A DNA stretch of 16,961 nt. Origin: Planoprotostelium fungivorum (Eukaryota; Evosea; Variosea; Cavosteliida; Cavosteliaceae). Location: assembly GCA_003024175.1 (NCBI GenBank), contig MDYQ01000365.1:1-16961 (forward strand), read 5' to 3'. Both the position numbers and the translations under genes were made by a program. Shown here piece after piece: positions 10,201-16,961 of the stretch. The notes below the pieces were generated by a model. It did not search any database. It saw only the letters and a list, made by a program, of their open reading frames with translations, and was not told the origin of the DNA. Positions within the stretch are counted from its first letter, which is position 1. Each line of letters opens with the position of its first letter.

Positions 10201-11842
10201 AAATTTTGCACAGGCGATGGAAGCGAACAAGAAACGAAAGGCTGATCTCGGGGGTACTGAGTTGTACAAGCCATTAGAGAGTATATTCAACCAACCACCC
10301 CTCGAAGGTCTCTCAAGACAAGTCTTTCTTCTGACAGACGGAGGGGTGACCATCGGATAAGTAGACGTCGCTGACATCATCAGGTGAACAACAGTGATGC
10401 CGTCGTCAGTTTGGCCCTCAAAGATTCACACCTGACGAGAATCTTCACCTTTGGAATCGGTAACTCCGTGGACGAGAAGTTGGTGAGCCAATTGGCCAAG
10501 GTCACGAACGGTGAATGTGAATTGATCCCTGCCATCAACATGGAGGCAGCCATCATGAGACAAGTTAATCGAGCTCTCAGACCTGGATTAACCAATGTAA
10601 GTATTACACGTTCGATAGATAATCTAACATTGGAGCAGCTCATGATCGATTGGGGGCACATCAGAAATCTCGCATCGGTGAGTGAAGGACGATGAGGTCA
10701 TCACTGATGGATTTCACAGGTCAGACAGACTCCTTACCACCTACCTCCACTCTTCTCGGGAGATGAGATGACAGTCTATCTCAGATTGAGTGATCAAGAA
10801 CTGCTCCCTCTTCAAGACCATCGAGTCACGGCCACCCTCAGAGGAAAGGCAGGAGACAAGGATTGGTCACAGCAGGTGAGACTAGAATGACATAATCGAA
10901 ATGACAAGAGACAGGTGACAGTCAACATGGATCAAGTGACCGAGACGAAGGAAGACGAATTCATCCTCACGAGGTGACACTCCCATCGAATCATCCATCA
11001 CTGATTCACGTACAGACTGTATGGTCGATCTCTCATTGATAGTCTGCTGGTAGGCAGGAGTCATCTCCACAGAACCAACGGGTTTCTCATCGACAGATCA
11101 ACCAACGTGATCCGAGAGTCAACTGACGTCTCTTTGGAAACAGGGGTGGTGTCTCGACAGACGGCCTTCGTAGCAGGTGTCCACTTGTCTCAATCGAATC
11201 ATCCTCATCCATACAGTGGAGGAGAACAATGGAAGAATGACGGCCCAGATCCAACAGAGCAACGATCTCACGTCTTTCATCCAGCAGGCACCGCTATACC
11301 AGGTCCAAGCTTCGTCGAGCCCCAGCGGAACGAACAGCTTGTACGATGCCCTTCCCTCCTTCAATTCTCCTCCCACGTCACCCAAGAAGGCAACCATGAC
11401 AGCGAGTCAAGAGAGTGAAGCTGTCTACGGAGTCCTTCCGTCTGTCTCTCTCCCATCTCCAATCCGAAGTGCCACCAGTTCACCTGCAATGGCATCGGAG
11501 AGTCTGTACACCAACATCAATTCCACTCAGTTTGGACTGTCTCGCATCTTGAACAACCAAGCACCAACGGGACATTTCGAAAAGACCGTCCTCTCTGTGC
11601 TCAGGTTGGATGTAGACCAAATGAACAAGTCCCTGCCCGGGGACGGAGATACAATGGACATCTTCATCACGGCCGTAGTCGTCACTTATCTCGACGAGAA
11701 AATGAGAGCAGACAAAGACACCTGGTCCTTATCTGTGAGAAAGGCAAGAGATTGGATGAAGAAGGCTGCACGAGAGAAGGGAACCGACATCCAGAGATTC
11801 CACTCAGCCGCGCATGAATTCGTGAAGAATACATTCGGGTGA
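7270..11842 (+). CDS. Cbl-type TKB module - second SH2 - VIT - vWA fusion protein
   Basis: Predicted phosphotyrosine-binding scaffold of 1240 residues. Exons: 7270-7726, 7767-7873, 7920-8019, 8061-8146, 8185-8329, 8374-8533, 8669-8793, 8871-9443, 9515-9806, 9847-9940, 9978-10043, 10082-10345, 10384-10596, 10639-10677, 10720-10875, 10915-10973, 11016-11176, 11217-11842. Residues 1-150 are helical like the Cbl four-helix bundle. Residues 155-250 match the Cbl EF-hand-like segment (RQFWQDSF, DPSRTGFVSVFRF), but loop position 12 is Arg instead of Glu. SH2-1 (about 260-350) has GYM...YVTRLS, phosphotyrosine Arg 284. SH2-2 (about 352-440) has YFFGSIHDEEA and FLVRF, Arg 378. VIT spans 495-640 (YTFPLSKSAVVSSF, CLLEQ, ITLTLIYV). 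vWA spans 714-890 with complete MIDAS: DCSDS 723-727, T794, D821. The tail (about 1150-1240: LPGDGDTMD, then W and KARDWMKKA) resembles PARP4/VWA5A C-termini. A Ser/Pro-rich linker precedes it. No RING is present, so E3 ligase activity is not expected. Confidence 0.87.
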
Positions 11843-11886
11843 TGTTGTATATCTCTATTTTGTACGAATGTTCCAAAGCTTGATAT
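11843..11886. other. 44-bp convergent gap between two stop codons
   Basis: The plus-strand SH2/VIT/vWA gene stops at 11842 and the minus-strand kinase gene stops at 11887. The AT-rich gap has no clear AATAAA on either strand. Any 3' UTR longer than 44 nt must overlap the opposite gene antisense. Confidence 0.8.
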
Positions 11887-14698
11887 TTATGTGTGGGACG
11901 TGTCCTCAGTTCTGATAGCACTGTAATGATTTGGCATATCTTCCAATTCTAGAGCCGATACATAGCGGTTCTGCTGTGATTCTACGTCAGGCAGGTCCTC
12001 AACCCATGCGGAAGAGGTGGCAGACAGATATCGGTTCAGTATGACTCTGAATTCCGGCCTTCCTTCAGGTTGAGTGGTCCAGCAGACTGCACACGTTCAG
12101 TTATCTCTTCCAAACGACGATCTTACGTGACATCAATTGTACCAAGTCTCGGTCTCTCATATCATCTGGAATGGAGGGTCGAAGTCCGTTCGTGACCACA
12201 GCCACAGCTGCCTCAACCGTGTCCATCTCTTCGTATGGAAGTTTACCCCCAGAGACCATCTCCCATCTGATGGATTCAGTACAATAACTCTGTTGACTTC
12301 CATCGAGCGATGACTCACATCAACACGCCAAAGCTGTACACGTCTGACTTTGTAGAATAGACTCTCGACGTGATGGCTGCCCTGAGTGAGAAGTGGAACG
12401 AAGGAATGAAACACCTTCTGGAGCCATCCATCGCACCGGTCCTATGGCTGTCTGAGTCATGCCAACTCCCTCTTCTGCTCTTCTCGACATTCCAAAGTCA
12501 GAGACCTTCGGCTCGAGATGTTGGGTCAACAGGATGTTCCTCGCTGCTAAATCTCTGTGTATCTGTAGATAGGTCATCATGGGTGTCCATGTGAATATGA
12601 GATGACGAGTGATCGAAGCACGTACAATGCCTTCACTGTGAAGGTGGTTCATGCCCAGGGCTATTCCTCGCATGATTGGCTTCAGGCTTTCCAACGGTAT
12701 CTCGTTCTTGGTCAGGTAAGAGTCTAAGCCTCCTCCGTGACAGAACTCTGTCCAAGGTCAATCACACTCTGGCATTGATCTTACCTGTGACGAGACTGAG
12801 AGGTTGAGGAGGAAATGTTAGCCCCATACTGTATCCTTCTTCAGTCCCTTATTTTGTTCTTTGTACTCACAATGTGACAACATTCGGATGTGACCTCACG
12901 CCCTTTCCAATCGTAAGTCATCCATGCTTCTGATTGGTTGATCTCATCTCACCTGCAAGATGGCCACTTCTCCCAGAAAATCCTTCAACTGAATCGCCGA
13001 AACAGAATCGCTGAGTATCTGCTTCACTCCCTCCACCAATCGACACCCTTCGATAGTGACTTGAGATTGCTTGAATCTAGTGAGTCGTAGAGAAGTGAAG
13101 GTACGGCTCACTCCACCCGTTAAGGAGATGTACATGTGTCCTCCATCGGTAGAGATGCTATTCGATACATTCACGTTCTTCACGTCCACCCGCTCGGCTC
13201 TTCCAATGATGAAGATGGAGCCTCCTGCCCCCTCAGAGATGATGTCTGTGAAGGAACAATCGGTGACGCTGACGTTGTAGAATGAGCCAGTCAGACTGAC
13301 TGCACCGCCGTCGTCTATGGATGATACGGTCTGGAAGGTTGATCGTCGGATGGATACTAAAGATAAGCTCTCGGAGGCGGATCGATGATAGATGGCTCCC
13401 AGAAGGGTATCCACCTTGATGAACGTACAGTTCTCCACATCGATGTTGGACGACACGAAGGTGAACACTGAGTCGGTCAGAATGCGAACGAGATGAACGA
13501 TGGCTCACGTGCGGAAGTTGGGACGACTGTACTCTCGAAAGAAGAATGTCTAACCATCAGGGAGGAGAGAGGGACTCTGTTGTTGTCCGTTTCGTCATTG
13601 AAAACATTGGACATCACGTTACAGACTGGTCCGGTGATGTTCTTGACCGTTACGTCGGAGATCAGCACCCTGGCCGTTCCTCTTGTGGAGAAGATACATT
13701 TGTACAGGGGAAGTTGTAAGTTATTGAAGGTAGTCCTCAGCACAGTGAATTGATTGGGGCCCGAATTGGAGGAGAATAAGTTGTTTAACGCCTCGTTCCC
13801 ACCGATGAAGGACGAATCTGAGACGGTAATGTCTGCCGCGATAAATGTTCCCGCTGAAAGATCAACCACGCTGGACCCTGCCCCCGTGAGAGTGCAGGTG
13901 AGATTGTGAATGTATACGTTCACATACAGCGGAGAGAAGGGAGTGAGCAGGGTTCCTAGGATTCCAGTGCTCAGGCCTTCCATGATGACGTTCTCCATGG
14001 TGATGTCGTAATACGTTTTTGTTGTCGCATCCAAAGCGAGCGCGATGGCGGTACACCCCGGAGAGTTCCTGAAGATGGTGTTGCTGATGTGGCCAATTGC
14101 TTGACGGAGATAGATCATCCGTCCATTACCCTTCATACCAGAAAAGATGCACTCGTCGATGTATAGTGTGATTCTTGAATATACTATCACTGTTGAGAGA
14201 TCAGAACGATTCCTGAGGATGACATCACCAGTGCTTGTCTGAAGGAATTTGACTCGATTGAAATGGAAGGAGAGGCCACTATTGGCTTGAATGACATTCC
14301 CTTGAGAGTTGGAATAGTTGGAAAAGGAAATGTCTGAAATGCGGAAGGTCTGATTACCCCCTCCTAAGAAAAGGAAATAGCAGTCGGTGAAAACGGTAGA
14401 ATTGTATCCCTGTATTCCAATTTGTTTCGAAGTCCATCGATAACTGTTCTGATTGTGAGGAGGATGCGAAAAGGGATTTTCACCTCGATTTATTGCAGTT
14501 GTAATTACCATCGGCGAACTGGATGATGATGTTTGTTCCATTACCTGCGGCGGACTCTGCAAGCACTTCATGAAGTCAATTTAATTGGTCCACGATCAGC
14601 TCACCGCTTTGGAAATTGGTGGGGTTCGCATTCAGCAAAAGTGGCTGCGATATAGTCGCTGCACAGAGAGCCAACAGAAGTGCAATACGCGCGAACAT
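11887..14698 (-). CDS. Secreted beta-helix ectodomain fused to a tyrosine-kinase-like domain, no transmembrane segment
   Basis: Predicted protein of 786 residues. Exons on the minus strand: 14698-14605, 14556-14484, 14443-13509, 13467-12953, 12902-12871, 12828-12785, 12747-12626, 12562-12415, 12376-12319, 12266-12127, 12086-11887 (TAA). A signal peptide (FARIALLLALCAATIS) starts it. Residues 30-510 are parallel-beta-helix-like with repeated Cys/Asn motifs (VENCTF, VTDCSF, VTIEGC). The kinase follows at once: VKQI (K516, candidate beta3 lysine), helix C Glu 534, HPNVV, hinge VTEF, HRDLAARN 607-614, DFG 627-629, WMAPE 650-654, DVYSFGVLIWEM, and the late EGRPEF arginine. HRDLAARN is the tyrosine-kinase form, but the activation segment has Thr and no Tyr, so specificity is open. 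The glycine loop and any membrane helix are missing: beta-helix CRLVEG runs straight into VKQI. All splice phases agree, so it is not obviously a decayed pseudogene, but it looks like an internal deletion product. Confidence 0.82.
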
Positions 14699-14826
14699 GA
14701 CTCAAGAGCAAGTTGGCTGGCTCTGTCGATCTTGGCTGTGCGTACAGTTGCGAGCTCAAGTTTGTGGTGTGAAGCTTCTCCTGCCAAGTCTTGCGAGAGC
14801 GGCGACATGAAGGGGCGTGGAAGTAT

Positions 14827-14842
14827 CACAAGGCACCTTGTG
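14827..14842. repeat. Perfect 7-bp inverted repeat with 2-nt spacer in the divergent promoter
   Basis: CACAAGG CA CCTTGTG: both arms match perfectly. It lies roughly midway between the two start codons and could be a dimeric transcription-factor site. The match is seen directly; the function is inferred. Confidence 0.6.
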
Positions 14843-14846
14843 CAGA

Positions 14847-14861
14847 TTTGAGTTGCTCAAA
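14847..14861. repeat. Second inverted repeat, 6-bp arms, in the divergent promoter
   Basis: TTTGAG TTG CTCAAA starts 4 nt after the previous palindrome. Arms are perfect with a 3-nt centre. The tight spacing makes the pair less likely to be chance than either alone, though short palindromes are common. Confidence 0.5.
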
Positions 14862-14975
14862 AAAGAGTCGCAGTGTCTGACCTCGACAAGAATGGCATTC
14901 ATATCTGCTCAGGCGGCCTGCCCTTACATCGTACCTCTACACATGATGGAACAAGGACATAGGAAATTCACCACA

Positions 14976-16961
14976 ATGCGGTTGACTTGGCTCTTCCTGT
15001 TGGCAGCTGCAGTTGTCGCAAACCCTTCTGTGTACCAGGTCACTGGCCCCGAGGCAGACCAGGGTAATGCATAACATCTCATCGATCTCTAAAAGATTCC
15101 TCTCAGTCTTGGTGTCAGCAACCCAGGACTCTAACGATGAAGTGATCGTGTACTTCAATGTCACCGAAACCATGTGCACCGAGAATCATTTTCTCTTTCA
15201 GTATCCGTCTACCGTCAGACTCATAGGCCTTGGGTCTTCTGAGACTACCCTTCGAGAATGCTACTTTTATTTTATTCGGGATGCGGGAGATGGTCAGTTT
15301 GAAGCCCGAGGATTCGATGTGATTGACTTACTCTACACCAATGGTGCCAACAACCCTTTCTTGATCGTGGCGGATCATGCAACATTTACGGATGTTTCCT
15401 TCAGTAACTTCTCAACCGGTGAGATGGACCTCCTTCAATCATACATATGATTGAATCCGAACTAACGCATGAGCAGTCGCATTGGCTGATCTGACCACTA
15501 ATGAGGCCGAGTTCATCAATTGCAGCTACTCGAATGGTCCATTCAGGGAGGCCATCGAGGGTCCTCAAATCCTTGTTTGGCTACATTCGGGCGTTCTTCT
15601 GATGGACGGCTGGACCACAGACTTTTTAGATTGGTATGGCTATGGTGTTTGGGTGATTCGATCTACTTCTTTGTTTCATCTCCTCTGCTCACACACCCGC
15701 AGGCAGATGGAGATGATAGTGCGAGTGTCACCGTTCGAAATTCGCACCTCACAGGGGTAGGTTTGATGATCTGATGTATGACTCTGACCTCTCGAAGATC
15801 AGTCTTGGGATCTTAGTCTCAGGTAACGGACAGAATCAACTCCACGTGTACGACACCCATTTCACCAATTTCTCTGCTGTTGATTACGGAGGAAGTTGGT
15901 TCCTGGCTGCTGTTGGTTCAGAAACCCTCATTGAGAATTGTACCTTCTCAGACTCCATGGTATATTTTGCGTTTGAGTCCTACACAGGCGGCAACTTTGT
16001 CAGCAGGAATAACATCTGGTCCAATGTCTCAGCCCTGTACGATGGAGTGTCGCTGCTATACTTAGCTGTGAGTAATTGGTCATCTATCATGATTAATCTG
16101 CTCAAGACATCTTTTCTATCTTACAATGAATCGTTCATCAATTGCTCTGGTTCCATCTGGAATCCCAGCAGCAACGAGAGGACGGGCTCTGTGATTGACT
16201 CTGTGAAAGTCATCAACCACAACAATCCACACCGAGGTGTCATCTATTCAAGTGGGCCACATTACCTTTCTCTCTCTCACCCACGTAGAATCCACTGGCG
16301 TTCACATCAAGAACAGTCTGTTTCAGAACATTGTGAACATCAACACGGGTGAGACGTGGCGCCTTTCTGTGTCTGCTCACTTTCACTCCAGGTGTCATTC
16401 AGATTGCACCAGTAGGTAACATATACCGTAGCTACATGGTTACCAACTGTACGTTTATTGATGTTTTGTCCTGGCAAGGTGATACTATTGTACTTTGTGG
16501 TCTCACCATAGAAGGCACTGTTTCTGCAAAAGGGTTCCTTGGTAATCTCACCATTGATGGATCCTCTTTCATTAGAACACAATCTCTACACAATGGCGGT
16601 GCAATCATGATATCCAGCGAAGCAGGCACAGTGAGTGTCTTGGCATTTAATAGGACTGAGATGAAACAGATTCTAATCAACAACACACAATTCATAAACT
16701 GCACAGCAAGTGGAAATGGGGGCATAGCGTATCTGAAGATCAACCGGCCCTCTTCTAATGAAATCCCATTTGTGAGCCACTGAGTCCTCCATCATCCAGC
16801 TGATATCTCTAGCATTCCCTGACAGTAGTGAATGTCACTTTACATGGTAATAGTGCAGGGGACAGTGGTGGAGGTGAGCTCGATCACAAATGAAAAGAGA
16901 ATGACAGTGATAGGTTTCTATCTGATTGGGACTATCCCTCAAATTATGATGCAGAGCATGA
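14976..16961 (+). CDS. Secreted or membrane beta-helix protein, paralogue of the divergent neighbour (3' end outside window)
   Basis: Start ATG 14976 opens a clear signal peptide (LTWLFLLAAAVVA). Exons: 14976-15063, 15107-15418, 15477 to about 15652 (donor uncertain), 15703-15756, 15798-16236, 16289-16348, 16392-16771, 16813-16873, 16914 to the window end. About 539 residues are present, all in beta-helix-like repeats with recurring motifs such as FINCS, IENCTF, VTNCTF and FINCTASGNGG and many N-glycosylation sequons (for example NVT, NCT, NCS). The first intron is phase 1 directly behind the signal peptide, as in the minus-strand neighbour, and the first ectodomain repeats align with it, indicating duplication and inversion. 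No transmembrane or kinase segment is reached. By analogy the missing 3' end could hold a membrane helix and a kinase, but that is a guess. Function and ligand are unknown. Confidence 0.78.

Larger units (their letters stand above)
14699..14975. promoter_or_regulatory. Shared divergent promoter region of two beta-helix genes
   Basis: A 277-bp spacer separates the start codons of the minus-strand kinase gene (14698) and the plus-strand beta-helix gene (14976). I see no TATA box. It carries two adjacent inverted repeats (14827-14842 and 14847-14861). It should hold promoters and 5' leaders of both genes, so coordinated regulation is plausible but unproven. Confidence 0.55.

Noticed and set aside
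12370-12594. Plus-strand frame over the kinase catalytic loop
   Set aside because: Antisense to exons carrying HRDLAARN, DFG and APE; no features of its own.
12903-12952. Hidden exon for the missing transmembrane helix or glycine loop
   Set aside because: The 50-nt stretch has an in-frame TGA, a normal donor and a branch motif, and is too short for either element.
14560-14571. Kinase gene start at ATG 14571
   Set aside because: That frame is intronic; starting at 14698 gives a signal peptide and consistent phases through two small introns.
13477-14571. Bacterial autotransporter or phage tail-spike origin for the beta-helix region
   Set aside because: The repeats are interrupted by typical small introns and joined to a eukaryotic kinase; no base-composition shift is evident.
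14817-14975. N-terminal extension of the plus-strand beta-helix protein upstream of 14976
   Set aside because: In frame, but it would bury the signal peptide; it lies in the divergent promoter and contains the palindromes.
1-16961. CRISPR arrays, tRNA or rRNA genes, insertion sequences, prokaryotic operons
   Set aside because: I saw no regularly spaced repeats, clover-leaf or rRNA motifs, transposase or terminal repeats; the gene structure is eukaryotic.

Overview
The window is nuclear DNA from a eukaryotic microbe with very small introns. I fitted about 56 introns by hand, about 40 of them 37-50 nt long, nearly all GT...AG with a CTGAC/TTGAC/CTGAT-like branch motif shortly before the acceptor. 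The domains present (talin-F0-like modules, formin GBD/FH3, RasGEF, Cbl-type SH2, VIT-vWA, and kinases with beta-helix ectodomains) point to an amoebozoan. A protosteloid amoeba such as Protostelium/Planoprotostelium is my guess from gene content, not something the sequence proves. All exon models were assembled by eye; the three complete genes each close as one open frame across all proposed splice sites.

Layout. (1) 1-813, +: 3' part of the translation factor eIF2B delta subunit. (2) 814-1209: intergenic, with a poly(A) signal. (3) 1210-7059, +: an 18-exon gene for a protein of about 1628 residues: leucine-rich repeats, a formin-type GBD/FH3 region, three talin-F0-like ubiquitin-fold modules, then RasGEF_N and RasGEF catalytic domains. 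(4) 7270-11842, +: an 18-exon gene for a protein of about 1240 residues: a Cbl-type tyrosine-kinase-binding module (four-helix bundle, EF-hand-like, SH2), a second SH2, a VIT domain, a vWA domain with a complete MIDAS, and a PARP4/VWA5-like tail, but no RING. (5) 14698-11887, -: an 11-exon gene for a 786-residue protein with a signal peptide, a beta-helix ectodomain and a protein kinase domain, fused directly with no transmembrane segment or glycine loop. (6) 14976 to the window end, +: a divergent paralogue of that ectodomain, cut off by the window edge.

How they may work together (inference). Apart from eIF2B, the genes look like signalling components: secreted or receptor-like beta-helix proteins with a tyrosine-kinase-like kinase, a dual-SH2 adaptor on a VIT-vWA scaffold, and a Ras-family exchange factor with Rho/Rap-type input domains. 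Proximity alone does not prove a pathway. The two most striking items are the Cbl-TKB/SH2/VIT/vWA fusion and the LRR/FH3/talin-F0/RasGEF fusion. The kinase that has lost its membrane anchor is also notable.
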